A DNA stretch of 64,000 nucleotides from Diphasiastrum complanatum. Taxonomy: Eukaryota > Streptophyta > Lycopodiopsida > Lycopodiales > Lycopodiaceae. Below the pieces are notes generated by a model that did not search any database, was not told the origin of the DNA, and was given only the letters and a program-made list of their open reading frames with translations. The translations under genes were made by a program, and so were the position numbers. The stretch is from positions 16,080,858 through 16,144,857 of the forward strand of contig CM055098.1 of assembly GCA_029204225.1 (NCBI GenBank), read 5' to 3'. Positions within the stretch are counted from its first letter, which is position 1. The number at the start of each line of letters is the position of its first letter. Positions 22,340 through 33,649 of this stretch are shown one piece after another.

Positions 22340-23091
22340 AGCTCTTCAAAGTCTCCCAAACCCTCTATGGAGAATTCATCTAAGACTTGTAAAAACAAGA
22401 GGAAGCATCCAACGAAAAAGCCAAGGGAGAATAAGCCTATCACTCAAAAAGACTTGAAAGATGATTCAAACTATGACTGAAATGCTGCCAAACTATTCCA
22501 AAAGGATGTTGCAGAGGAAGCAAGAACTCTAATAGAAGATGAACTTAAATCTAACCCACTTCAAAAGAAGGTCACCTTTGAAGATGAGGAAGTTGCTCCA
22601 GTAAGTTCAAAACTATCCAGAGCTGTGGTGAACTTCAAGCTAACAACGAAAAAGCAACATGATATTGTATCAGATATTGGTTCCTTGTGGCCAAATATTA
22701 CCTTCGAGTAGCTATTATCTAATAATAACTACAATCGAAAGTAGATAAGGAGTCTGTCATAGACAAAGAGAAAGAAGAAGATCTCTCTTCCAGAGATATC
22801 CCTTCTGGTTGTTGACCTAGGAGATCTAGGAGCACTTGAGATTGATGTATCTATCTCAGGGTGTTTAATTGAGAATGTATCTATTGATTCCAGGTCTAGC
22901 GTCAATATGATGACAGAGGATACCGAATATGCACTTGGACTCACCGACGTAAAGCCAACTCACGAAAGATCAAATTGGTTGACTCAACAAGGAGAAAGCC
23001 AGTTGGTGAATTGAAGGAAGTTATAGTGCATATCCAAAATAAATCCTTCATCATGAATTTTATTGTGATTCGGCCAATCAGATTGGCCAAC

Positions 23092-24183
23092 TGTTGGAGA
23101 GAGGGGGAGAATGCATGACGAACACGAAAGAGAAACGAACTCGAGCAAGAAACAAACGAGAAGCGAACTCGAACAGAAAATGTTCATGCGCAGCGGAATG
23201 AATTATTTGACTCTCTCCGTAAGCATGACTACGCCTATCAGAATGAAGAGAACTTTAGAAATAGAAATCACATTCATTCTAGATTACATAGCCAAACATT
23301 TAATGGATGAAGCGCTAGATGAATATTTTGTCGCAAATTGCAAGACAAATTAGCTGTCGCGAATGATTCGCGAAGAGCTAGACTGTGCTCGACTGATAAT
23401 TAGTCGTGAATTGTTCGCGAAAGACAAGACTAAAAGTTGATCGTCTATTACCAAAAAGAGCAGCTAGAAAGATCAGACAAAATGAAGAACAAGCATAGCA
23501 ATATTAAGACAGATCTGAATGTAGAACAAAGAGCTGTATCAGATTAAGTATATCATGTATACAAGTTAATAATGCGGCAGAGCACAATACAATAGCGGAC
23601 AAAACCGTGTGCCCTACGAAGGTTTTTTTTTTTTTTTTTTTGTCTGTAATGAGGAATAAAACCTATTCTCTTAGTCTCTTCTTCACTCACTTGATCATCT
23701 GATAATCATCATTTGAATGGTGTCTAGAATATGTATATATACATAATATTACAGGTGTGCAAATGTGAAAGTACAGAGTGGATGTGTTGTCTGTAGGAGA
23801 TCGTGGGTGGTTGCAATCGTTGTCCAATCTGTTAGCGCAACTGCATGGAGTGAGCGTAAAAAGGGTGCAATGTCAGCCAGTGTTGAAGTGAACGTTGGTG
23901 ATGATGCGAAAAGTGGGTCGCTCTTACGAATGGCCTTAGGATGAGATTTACAGGGTGCCTTAGCTTTTAGGACACCTTCGGCATTCTGTAGGATAGTGTC
24001 CCCTTTTCGCCTGTCACCATAACATGTGTAAAAACACAGTGTTCGCGATTCTTTTGCCCTTTATTCATCTGTGCAAATTTGCGTGTAACTATGCAGGCTG
24101 TGTGACAACGTTAGTAAACATGCAGCAAGAATGGAGGCAGATTAAAAATGGGATGTAGGAGAGTAGAAAGAGTAAATCCAACA
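23092..24183 (-). repeat. LTR A of the nested non-coding element
   Basis: 1,092 bp, TGTTGG...CCAACA ends, with a 20-base T run near 23622. It is the 3' LTR on the minus strand, next to the polypurine tract. Confidence 0.93.
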
Positions 24184-24338
24184 CCCCCTCTTAATCTAGA
24201 ACCATGAATGCCTTGACCTTCAGACTGAGCAAAGTATGAAAATCTGATAATTACATAACAAGAAAACAATTACTCTATCGGCTACTAGAGTCTTGTACTG
24301 TGGAAGCTAATCAAGCTATGAAAATAGCTCTGATACCA

Positions 24339-25421
24339 TGTTGGAGAGAGGGGGAGAATAAATGACAAACACGAACGAAAAACAAACTCGAACAAGAAAT
24401 GAACGAGAAGCGAACTGGAACAAAAAATGTTCGTGCACAGCGGAATGAATTATTTGACTCTCTCCGTAAGCATGACTACTCCTATTAGAATGAAGAGAAC
24501 TTTAGTGATAGAAATCACAGTCATTCTAGATTACATAGCCAAACATTTAATGGATGAAGCGCTAGATGAATAATTTGTCGTGAATTGCAAGACAAATTAT
24601 CGGTCGCGAATGATTTGCGAAGAGCTAGACTGTGCTCGACTGATAATTAGTCGCAAATTGTTCGCAAAAGACAAGACTAAAAGTTGATCGTCTATTACCA
24701 GAAAGAGCAACTAGAAAGATCAGACAAAATAAAGAACAAGCATAGCAATATTAACACAGATCTGAATGCAGAACAAAGAGATGTATCAGATTAAGTATAT
24801 CATGTATACAAATTAATAATGCACCAGAGCACAATACAATAGCGGACGAAATTGCGTGTCCTACAAAGCTTTTTTTTTTTTTGTCTGTAATGAGGAATAA
24901 GACCTATTCTCTTAGTCTCTTTTTCACTCACTTGATCATCTGATCATCATCATCTGAATGGTGTCCAGAATATGTATATATATATAGTATTACAGGTGTG
25001 CAGATGTGAAAGTACAGAGTGGATGTGTTGTCTATAGGAGATCGTGGGTGGCTGCAATCGTTGTCCAATCTGCTAGCGCAACTGCATGGAGTGAGCGTAA
25101 AAAGGGTGCGATATCAACCAGTGCTGAAGTGAACGTTGGTGATGATGCAAAAAGTGGGTCGCTCTTACGAATGGCCTTCGGATAAGATTTACAGGGTGCC
25201 TTAGCTTTTAGGGCACCTTCGGCATTCTGTAGAATAGTGTCCCCTTTTCGCCTGTCACCATAACCTATGTAAAAACATAGTGTTCACGATTCTTTTGCCC
25301 TTTATTCGTCTGTGCAAATTTGCATGTAAATATGCAGGCTGCGTGACAACGTTAGTAAACATGCAGCAAGAATGGAGGCATATTAAAAATGGGATTTAGG
25401 AGAGTAGGAGTAAATCCAACA
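24339..25421 (-). repeat. LTR B of the nested non-coding element
   Basis: 1,083 bp, the 5' LTR on the minus strand, directly next to the primer site. It differs from LTR A by scattered substitutions and a shorter T run. Confidence 0.93.
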
Positions 25422-27014
25422 CCAACGACTCTGTTCTTATTGGAAGACCCTAGATCTACCAAGCAAATGCCGGCGTCCATTGGTAAAAGAAAGAGTTGTG
25501 CTTTAGAACTGGTGAGCATGATGAAAACAAAATGCTGCATGAACATATTATTACATGGCAGCGAGAATGATTATGCACTCAAGCATCTAGTAAATAAGCC
25601 AGATCTATCGGGCCGAATAACGAGATGGGTGTTGTTGTTCCAGGAATTTAATTACCAAGTGGAGGTACGACAAGGAAAGTACCACACTAATGCAGATTAT
25701 TTATCACGTCTTAATACAAGATATGTTGCTGAGAACCTAAGCGACAAATTTCTAGATGAGAATATTATATTTTTATCAACTGAACATTCTCTATATCTAG
25801 ATATTATTGACTACCTTCAAAATCAAAATTATCCTTCTGGTTTTGACTCTTGCAACATAAGGTTGGATCGTATACGATAAAGAATAATGTATTGTATAAA
25901 ATGGGACCAGATGAAGAATTTTGTAGATGTCTCAAATTAATTGGCATTCAAAAGGTTATTCGAATATTACACTCAGAAGATGTTGGTGGACACTTTGCAG
26001 TTGTCAACATCGTGAAGAAGATTCTAAATGCCAAATATTGGTGGTCGACTATGTACATAGATGTTGCAACGTTTATTTAAACCTATGACCCATGCCAACA
26101 AGTCGGAAAAGCAACTCCTTCAATGCATTGGCCACTAACCCTGATACTTGCACTTGCACCTTCTTCGAAGTGGGACATTGACTTTGTCGAACCAATTAAG
26201 CCAGTCACTCGTTATACCAAACGAAGTTATATTCAGGTAGCAACTGACTATGCGACAAATATGGTCAAAGCAGAAGCAACAAAGAGGAATGATACTAAAA
26301 CTGTTGCAGTGATTCTATCTCGAAATATCATATCTAGATATGGTTGTTCATTGGAATTGGTAAGCGTCAGAGGGATGCATTTTTTGAATGATACGATTCG
26401 TCTGCTTACCAAGCACTTCATGATCAAACATCGGAAGACAACTCCATACAATCCGAAGGCTAATGGTTTGAATGAATGAGTCAATGGCATATTGTGTAAA
26501 ATCTTAAATAAGATCACATGCATCAGATTGGGATCAAAAGTTACCATCTATTCTATGGGCATACCGCAATGTTGAGAAAGTGAATACGAAGTAGACACCA
26601 TTCTATCTAGCTTAAGGCATACACCCGATATTGTCTATTGAATTTGAAGTGCCGACTTATCGTGTACAGGTTGAATTTCGATCTGACGAACACTCGAACT
26701 TAAAGGAGAGATTCTTATCAATTGAAAAGCTAGAGGAGAAAGAAATCAAGCACTGGGCGACACAACGAAGACTCAATTGCGACGACAGAGAAGCTTTGAC
26801 GATTCGATAAAGAAGGTAGTTTTATGTGAAGGAGACTATGCTCTTCTATACGACAATTGTCATGTCAAATTTCCAGGCAAGTTGCATACTTGCTGGATGG
26901 TCCCTTACAGTAATTGAAATATTCAACAATGGATCCCTCCAACTAGCATATCTACAGGGAAATTTGCAACCGACAAGAGTAAATGGCTCCCGCGTAAAGA
27001 AATATTACTTGTAA
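25422..27014 (+). pseudogene. gypsy-1 protease end, RNase H tail and integrase
   Basis: After the target duplication the protease ends with S-V-L-I-G-R-P. About 25560-25720 is the RNase H C-terminus (L-S-G-R-I-T-R-W, V-E-V-R-Q-G-K, N-A-D-Y-L-S-R-L). About 25850-26100 is the integrase zinc domain (H-S-E-D-V-G-G-H) whose first Cys of the C-x2-C pair is now Tyr. About 26150-26560 is the core (W-D-I-D-F-V, then S-V-R-G-M-H-F where Asp is expected, and Y-N-P-K-A-N-G with the Glu). The end, about 26600-27014, has P-I-L-S-I-E-F-E and N-G-S-R-V-K-K-Y-Y. The catalytic Asp loss and stops make it inactive. Confidence 0.85.
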
Positions 27015-28125
27015 ATATTTTTATTTATTTATTTTATTTTATTCATTAATCACTTTAATTATTTATTTAGTTCTATTTATGAGCCAATTGTCTTAATTAT
27101 TCATTCACCTATTCGATGCATGTTTGTTACCTTCCGATTGTTTGTTCCTTAGTTGTTCGATATATCGGATGAGTTTTCTTTAGCTCAAAGATTCGGATCA
27201 TAGAAAAATATTCTATGGCATCAAATAGTCGATCTATTGATTCTATATTTATTTCTATTAGGCATCGCACTTTTAGTTAATGCTTGATGGCGGACTTTTT
27301 GTTCATTGACACGTGTACACATAAAACCTCGTGCCACCTTTATTACTCATTTTCTAACCATTTTGCTACTTACACCAATTTTCTCATCAGTTTTGTTTTA
27401 CCTCAACGGCATTTATGATTGAGCATTCATGCTTTCATGCTTACTTGTTAGCTGATGCCATGCCCCGAGGTGTCGATGTAGAACCTCTCCACTCAAAAGG
27501 GCTTCTAGCAGAGATGAGTCTAAGAGCACGAGAACTATTAGTGCTAGATTGAGATGTACAAATTGCAAGCCCCATGGTAATTCCCAAAAGATGGAAAACC
27601 ATGTGGGAGTTAGTGACTTAGACTTTCTCAACTTAAGTTATGTTTTTCCATAATGAAGAGGCCTCCTATTATCATGTAAGATGAGGAACCCAAATCTTTA
27701 TAGAATGGGGTTCACTCATATGTAAGAGGTGGAATCCAAATTATATTGGAATTGGATTCGCCAGCTCATGGGCATACATAGAGGCCTCCTCCACAAGTTT
27801 CCAAGCATGTGATATTGTATTAAAATGCTGTTGAATTGAAATTTGATCTCTTCATTGCATTTCCATCTATGCTCCATTTTCATGCATTAAGTTCGGGTAC
27901 TGATGTATGAATGTATTTTGTTGTTGATTCTTCCTCTTCAAAGTTTGGTTTTGTGATTAGAATCAAGTAGATGTGCAGGGCCTTGTGGAAGATCATAATC
28001 ATTTCAATTTGATGATGCTTGGTGCTTGACTCCCTAAGGAGTGTTTGTTACAAGTGTTGAGTGACAATTGTAACAAGCACTTTGTAGGATTCACATTGTT
28101 TCAGTGTAGGTGTTGTGTTGTTGAG
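27015..28125. other. no supported gene
   Basis: AT-rich sequence after gypsy-1. A minus-strand open frame at 27413-27631 has no recognised similarity. Part of the stretch could be the gypsy-1 leader or LTR, but no second LTR copy was found. Confidence 0.45.
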
Positions 28126-28134
28126 CTAAAAATT

Positions 28135-28440
28135 GTGTCTCGACGATTGCATCCAATGACTTTCCATCTGATGATTGCATTTGACGACCAGTCAAAACAG
28201 TTGCATCCGATGACTTTCCGTCCGACGATTGCATCTGACGACCAGTCTATCTTGTTGCATCCACCAATATTGCATCCAACATTGCATCCGTCAATGTTGC
28301 ATCCACCAACATTGCATCTGACGTTTCATTGGACAATTTCCATATGTTAGTATTGCATCCGACGATTGCAATAGAGTTGCATCCGATAGTGCATTTGAAC
28401 TAATTTCCATCTAACATGCATTCGACGACCGATGCAATAT
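28135..28440 (+). repeat. degenerate short repeat built on GCATC(C/T)GACGA
   Basis: TTGCATCC, GCATCTGACGACC and GCATCCGACGATTGCATC-type words recur about twenty times without a fixed period. The open frame through it (Leu-His-Pro repeats) is a by-product. Confidence 0.75.
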
Positions 28441-28543
28441 TCATAACGTTTGAAATCTCATTATCAAACTGAGAATACAATCCATACGAGATTCCAAAGC
28501 ACAAAAAAAAGTGTCCAAAAATTGCATTGCTCAACAATGAAGC

Positions 28544-28804
28544 TTGTTTATAATGAGATTGTTACTCGAAATACAAGGATGGTTTCCATTTGGTCCAAAT
28601 AGTAACCAAAAAGTTAATCCAGAGGATAAACTTAAACTCTTTCCTAGGTCCTTGACTGGTGCTACTCGGAATTGGTTGTACAATCATGACTTGATTGAAC
28701 GTTCTGATTGGGAAGTAGCTAAAGCTAGACTAATTACAAGCTTTAAACCCAAGGCGGACGACTATAATGACGACATTTTATACAACCAATATCATTTGGA
28801 ATGA
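28544..28804 (+). pseudogene. Ty3/gypsy-type Gag fragment
   Basis: The translated segment has K-L-K-L-F-P-R-S-L-T-G-A-T-R-N-W, followed by W-E-V-A-K-A-R-L-I-T-S-F-K-P, the signature of the retrotransposon Gag domain. Only this domain is left. It does not connect in an obvious way to gypsy-1, whose Gag tail lies 6 kb to the left on the same strand. The stretch 28805-29120 after it holds no gene. Confidence 0.7.
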
Positions 28805-29281
28805 GTCTTATTGGACATCTAGATTGTAGTCTGCCAATGAACTGTGTATAGTTTTTGGCACCAAAAGATAGGAGATGTGAACAAGTTTCACTCCTACACT
28901 CAAACCCATTGCCGCATGTCGACACTCTCACAAATATAAATAAAATAAAAACTTTTTAAATATATTGCTATTTCGTCGGACAACATGTGGAAATGCTATT
29001 GGTTGATGAGGCCTGCCCTTCCAGCTCATCACTGCTCGAAGAGACCCAAAAATATTGAAAATGAATATGACAGATGGTTGAAATGAGAAAATAGATGTAC
29101 AATTAATGTATATGCATTGTCAAATCATGGTTAACAGGGATAACCAGAGTTAATTTGTGGTGCCAAATAGATCAATGTTTCAAATTTTTGCCAACAGTTT
29201 TTCTCAGATTCATGGCTTTTTGTCTACGCAAATTTTCAGATTCATAGTTCAGTGTTTCAGATTTTTGCATGCAAATTACGA

Positions 29282-30756
29282 ATGGCTCCATCAAGGAAAC
29301 TGTGCTCCTCAATCGACTCTATACTTCTATTCAACGAGACAGATGATAATGGATTACGGGTGCCAAGAAAATATTCAAAAAACTCTTGGGTTTTGATGCA
29401 TCCATCATCAAGAGGAGCATTTCGAAAAAGGAAAAGGTCAAAACTATCATTTCGATCTTATTGGAAGGCCAGAATTTTGGATTTCACAACATCATCAGGA
29501 GGAAAATCTATTTTTGAAATTCTAGTCCAACATGTATACATGCATTCAGAGATAAATGTGCAAGGATTCAACCGTCAGGATCACAAAAAAGCAATTGTGA
29601 GTATTGATATTTTTGATACTTTGATTTTTGTCATTCGTAAATATCTAATAGTAAACTTGCCAATATGATCATTTTTCTCTTGTAGATTTATATCCATCCA
29701 ACATAGATGAATAAGAGCCGAGTGGATCTTTAGCAGGTGTGTTAGATGTTATTCACACTGATATTGGACAGTTGCAATATCGAGGTAGAACTACAAAAGA
29801 TCTAGCTGATGGTGGAATTTTTTTTTATGAATCAATCTAGCTTTGAAAGTGATGAATGGATTGCACCAGATGCTACAGTTTCAGAATCATGTCGTTGCAA
29901 GATATATAATGATGTAAAAAACTCATTAAAAGTGAGCACGGGATCAAAAACAGTTAGATTGAGTTGGTTTATTTCCTTGAATATATTTGTGGATGTCTTT
30001 CAAGTGTCAATGTGCACAAAACCCCAACGATGTTTGTATGCAAAAATTTATCAGATAGTTTATTATCTGAACTTATGGATGAAAGTTGAGACAAAAGATC
30101 AGATGGAGAAATAGAATGCAGAATTAAAATGTCTTCTATATGCTTCCATTATCAAATTGAAAAACAAATGTTGAGCTTATGCTTCCATTATCAAAGATGG
30201 AAAAAAAATAAAAGTAAATGGGTGCCACTCGATCAAGACTTGGAAGCCAGTGGACGATGAAAACGAAAAAAAATATTGAAATTATATACAATGATGTCGT
30301 TTTGACATGTGTTGAGGTGGAAGAAGATTGGAGTCTAAACTACATCCGACGGAAACTATTGCTCCTACAAGATGATGTACTTTCAGACTTCAGATTCATT
30401 TTCAATGGTAAACTTGTAAGTAACTGTAAACACTCGATCTTTTATGAATAGTTTCAATCAAAACTTTCTAATACAAACTCTGTACTAATTTTAACTAACT
30501 TAGGGGGAACACGGGAATGGGATGGTTGTACAATGGTGATGGCACGGGCAATGGATTTGGTCCTGGCCATCATTCTCGGAAGAAGAAAATTAACAAAAAG
30601 AAGTTTGAACAAAACAAAAGTGGATCAAAACAAAAAAATTGCGATGAAAGGGCGCTTGAGATCGATACCAGCACTACATATCGATTTCGCATGCAAGACC
30701 TACAAAGATTATTTGCAAAAAAGAGATGCGCGCTCGAAAGCAATATTGCACAGTAG
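29282..30756 (+). pseudogene. element gene A' (copy-2 homologue of gene A)
   Basis: ATG 29282; exon 1 to 29596 (donor GTGAGT), exon 2 from 29686 (acceptor CTTGTAG) to about 30417 (donor GTAAGT), and a possible third exon from about 30505. Exon 1 is intact (about 105 codons: basic K-R-K-R-S-K, I-F-E-I-L-V-Q-H). Exon 2 carries stops and frame shifts but retains E-W-I-A-P-D-A, S-T-G-S-K, I-E-K-Q-M-L and V-E-V-E-E-D-W...N-G-K. Intron positions are the same as in gene A, which confirms the gene model in both. The third exon (30517-30756) reads G-D-G-T-G-N-G-F-G-P-G-H-H-S followed by Lys-rich sequence, a plausible basic C-terminus. Function is unknown. Confidence 0.6.
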
Positions 30757-30831
30757 GCAGTATCGGACTCGAGCGCACTGTGAGAGGGCGGAAGCTTGAA
30801 AGATGAAAGAGCGCACTTGAGAGCGATATCG
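30652..30831. repeat. inverted arms between A' and C' (copy-2 cluster 1)
   Basis: Arms lie at about 30652-30668 with 30680-30697 and at 30728-30749 with 30761-30781, plus a single arm at 30811-30831 (GCGCACTTGAGAGCGATATCG). The core follows the copy-2 consensus TATCGNATTCGAGCGC. Confidence 0.7.
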
Positions 30832-31203
30832 GGAGCTAAAAGCGAAAATTTTACGAAAAAAAAGAAAATTTTGAGGACTTATAAATACGAAATTTTTGCA
30901 CGTGTGAAAAGACGGCCGAGACAAATGTTGTCAGATGATTAGACCACGTGGAATGTCCGTAATGACAATGATGAGACAATTATGAGGCCACATGGGCTGA
31001 GACACGTGTGTGAATCCCTAATCGACGCGTGTCATTCTCGCACGTGACAGATGTCAGATCAATCATACTAGGTATGACGCATTTAATTTGGCTAATCACA
31101 AGTCGACACATGTTCCTTCGCCGGTCCTCCACATGTACAATTTTTTTCTATAAATATGTCTTTTTGGGCTCGGATTTTCATGCAAATTCACGATTGCTTT
31201 GCC

Positions 31204-31437
31204 GGATATCAATTTCAAGCGCGCCACTTGCTCTCATTACATCTCGTTGGCTAATATGCGCCTGGATTTGATACTGCATCGTCCGGTATCGCATTCGAGC
31301 ACGTCTCGCAAATCTTTTCTTTTTTGCTCGTTTTCTTTGCGCTCGGATCCGATACTCCAACTTCAAATATCTCTCTCGAGCGCACATTGATTTGACGTGC
31401 TTGTCGGACCTGGGGTTTGCGTCTGAGAGCAATATTT
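31204..31437. repeat. three inverted-arm pairs, leader unit 1
   Basis: Left arms start at 31204, 31285 and 31366, a period of exactly 81 bp. Right arms lie at 31258-31276, 31339-31356 and 31419-31437. Sequences are of the type GGTATCGCATTCGAGCACG with GCGCTCGGATCCGATAC. The equivalents in unit 2 lie about 628 bp further on (31831-32066). Confidence 0.85.
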
Positions 31438-31771
31438 GAAACTTCAGTTCTGTTATTTTTGTTTAAAATGTCTAATTTTGAATCCAGTTAACTTTCTTTT
31501 TTTAATGAATTTTTGCAAATTTTCACACATGTGAAAAGACGACCTAGACACGTGTTGTCAAATGACTAGACCACGTGAAAATTTCGTACTGATAATGATG
31601 ACCCAATAATGGGGACACGTGCGCTAGGACATGTGCGCGAATCCCTTATTGATGCGTGTCATTCTCGCACGTGACAGATGTCAGATCAATCATTCAAGGT
31701 ACTGCGCATTTATTTTGGCTAATCAAATGTCGACACGTGTTCCTTCGCCACTCCTCCACACGTGCAAAAAA

Positions 31772-31779
31772 TTTTATAT
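31772..31779 (+). promoter_or_regulatory. candidate TATA box of C' (proximal unit)
   Basis: TATATAAATAGG lies about 320 bp before the C' ATG. The matching box in the distal unit is CTATAAATATG at about 31149. ACGTG boxes lie upstream of both. Confidence 0.5.
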
Positions 31780-32095
31780 AAATAGGTCTTTTTTGGCTCA
31801 TATTTTCATGCAAATTTACGATTGCTTTGTCGGATATCGATTTCAAGCACGCCGCTTCCTCTCATTACGTCTCGTTGACTATTATGCACCTAGATCCGAT
31901 ACTGCATCCTTCGGTATTGCATTCAAGCGCGTTTCGTATCCCTTTTCTTTCCTGCTCATTGTTCTTGCGCTCAGATCCGATACCCCAGCTTCCAATATCT
32001 CTCTCGAGCGCACGTTGCCTTGACGTGCTTGTCTGACCTGGGGTTTGCGCTTGAGAGCGATATTTGAAACTTCAGTTCTATTATTTTTGTTTAAA

Positions 32096-33585
32096 ATGTC
32101 TAATTTTGAATCCAGTTTGTTTTTTTTTTTAATGAATTTGGTATTACTGATAGGTTGGACTATTTCAATTCTCTTTTTTCTCTTTTTCTTTGGTGTGGAG
32201 ACATTTTCTGGGATATATCTCAGATTTAAGTCCCTGCTCAGTACTCCGTTATTCAGGTCTTGGAATAAAGACATGATTCATTATCAGGACCTGGTGGCAC
32301 TCGACAAGCATATCTACAAAGCTAAGCTTGACAGAATGTTTACCAAGTTACATAATGATTTCAAGTTTGTAGATGAGTGCCCAATTCACAATAAAAAATG
32401 TAGATTTGTTGCTTTTCAGTCTGCTTTTGTTTTTTTTCTTTTGTAAAATATTTTTAACGATTCAGACTCTGTGCCCTCCACTTCTGAAGCAGCTTCTTCT
32501 AGTGGTACAAAGTCTGAAAAGTCAAAGATTGTAGATATAGATACTTTTTTTATTGAAACCAGTGTTCATTTAGATGATTGTTCTGATTTTGATCCTGCTC
32601 AAAATAGGGCTGCTTTTATAGGCCCTATAACACCCACTACCCTTTCTCCTTCTGATACATCTTTGATCACTTTGCCTACTTATATTATAGATAATAATTC
32701 CTTTTTGACAATATCAGATATATCGGATCTTTTTTACTTCACTGAAGCTGAGACTCTTTGCATTTTAAACAAAGAGCTTGATGAATTTTCGGATATAATT
32801 GATTTTGATGCTGATGATCTTCTCCCTGGTGTTGACGATGTACATAATGATAAGTTTTATTTAGGGAAAGATTGCTTGAAAATGGCTGTGGAGGAAATGC
32901 GCAACAAAGAAGATGATCTACCTTCTGAGGAGGAGTTTCTTAGAATCCAAAGTCAACTTGGTTTTCCACAGCCAGCTGTCTATTCACCAACAATACTGAC
33001 ATCGAAAGGTGGACATAATATTGATGGAGAGACAGTAATCAAAGAAGACAAAGCCGAATGCATAAGTTTTTGTCTCTTATCAAGTACTAGTAGATTTGTT
33101 ATGTCAGATTATATACTAGAGCTTACTTTGTTTTCTATCATTTCAGGAAACAATTTTCCTTGATGATTTCGCAATTCATCGAGGAGGGCAGAGATCTTCT
33201 GCGGGAGAATTTTCAAGAGATCATGCACTTGGGCACTATCTAAAGTCCTCCAAGAATAATGAGATAAGTGTTGCCCATTCAAAGTTTCATCAACATGGTG
33301 AAACTATGATTATGGCAATCAAGGCACTGTCTCATTTTCTTGAAGGACATAATTTTAATAAGGTGCATAAAATAATTTTTGTAAAAAAAACTATTGCAGT
33401 TAAAATTTTAGGATATGGACCAGTAAATTCCATGTTTAGATCATCTCATTTTGCAGTGTATGCTGCTTAACGTTGATCTGAGTAAGCATGAAAACTATGA
33501 GCTATTGGATCCGTATGAAAGAAGAAAATTGTTGCATCATTCTAAGTTGCAACTTTTATTGGAAAAAATATCGAAAGCAGATTAG
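32096..33585 (+). pseudogene. element gene C' (copy-2 homologue of gene C)
   Basis: ATG 32096. The first frame (to TAA at 32444-32446) encodes a hydrophobic stretch of about 30 residues and then a basic/charged region. Reading resumes at 32471 in an acidic Ser/Thr-rich segment, including E-E-E-F-L-R-I-Q, that parallels the middle of gene C. A likely intron runs from the GTAATC at about 33035 to CATTTCAG at about 33147. The last exon (about 33148-33585) has H-R-G-G, Y-L-K-S-S-K-N-N-E-I, M-I-M-A-I-K, K-I-I-F-V-K, K-I-L-G-Y and L-D-P-Y-E-R-R, matching gene C nearly block for block. It contains stops near 33468 and ends with TAG 33583-33585. No known domain. The shared intron position next to the conserved last exon supports both models. 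Confidence 0.6.
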
Positions 33586-33649
33586 ATACTGCTAAATTGC
33601 ACTTTGTAAATATTTTTATATTATACAAATTTCTATTGTGTGTCTATAA

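Larger units (their letters stand above)
23092..25421 (-). mobile_element. non-coding LTR element with large LTRs and a 155-bp interior
   Basis: Two direct repeats, 23092-24183 and 24339-25421, both begin TGTTGGAGAGAGGGGGAG and end AAATCCAACA. The interior is only 24184-24338. On the minus strand it holds the primer site complement GCTCTGATACCA at 24327-24338, directly against one LTR, and a polypurine complement CCCCCTCTTAATCTAG at 24184-24199 against the other. CCAAC flanks both sides (23087-23091 and 25422-25426) as a 5-bp target duplication. It inserted into the gypsy-1 protease. There is no coding capacity, so it is mobilised in trans. The interior is TRIM-sized but the LTRs are far longer than usual for TRIMs. 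Confidence 0.95.
22055..27014 (+). mobile_element. decayed Ty3/gypsy element split by a nested LTR element (gypsy-1)
   Basis: Left part: a Gag tail with an intact zinc knuckle at about 22120 (C-S-N-C-F-G-E-D-H-L-P-A-N-C) and a retropepsin (about 22870-23090) with I-D-S-R-S-S-V-N, Arg replacing the Gly of D-S-G. The protease resumes after the nested insertion at 25427 with S-V-L-I-G-R-P, in register with the target duplication. The reverse transcriptase is missing. RNase H tail (D-Y-A-L-K-H-L-V, A-D-Y-L-S-R-L) and integrase follow. RNase H before integrase gives the gypsy order. Many stops are present. Confidence 0.85.
30904..32123 (+). repeat. tandem duplication of the C' promoter and leader, unit about 628 bp
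   Basis: GTGAAAAGACG at 30904 recurs at 31531, and AAAATGTCTAATTTTGAATCCAG ends the unit at 31468 and 32096 (628 bp apart). Each unit holds several CACGTG/ACGTG boxes, a TATAAATA box (about 31150 and 31776), three inverted-arm pairs and the first codons of C' (MSNFESS). In unit 1 a TAA follows directly; only unit 2 leads into the gene. Confidence 0.95.

Noticed and set aside
23111-23353. 80-codon frame in LTR A
   Set aside because: Lies within an LTR and is broken in the other LTR copy; no similarity.
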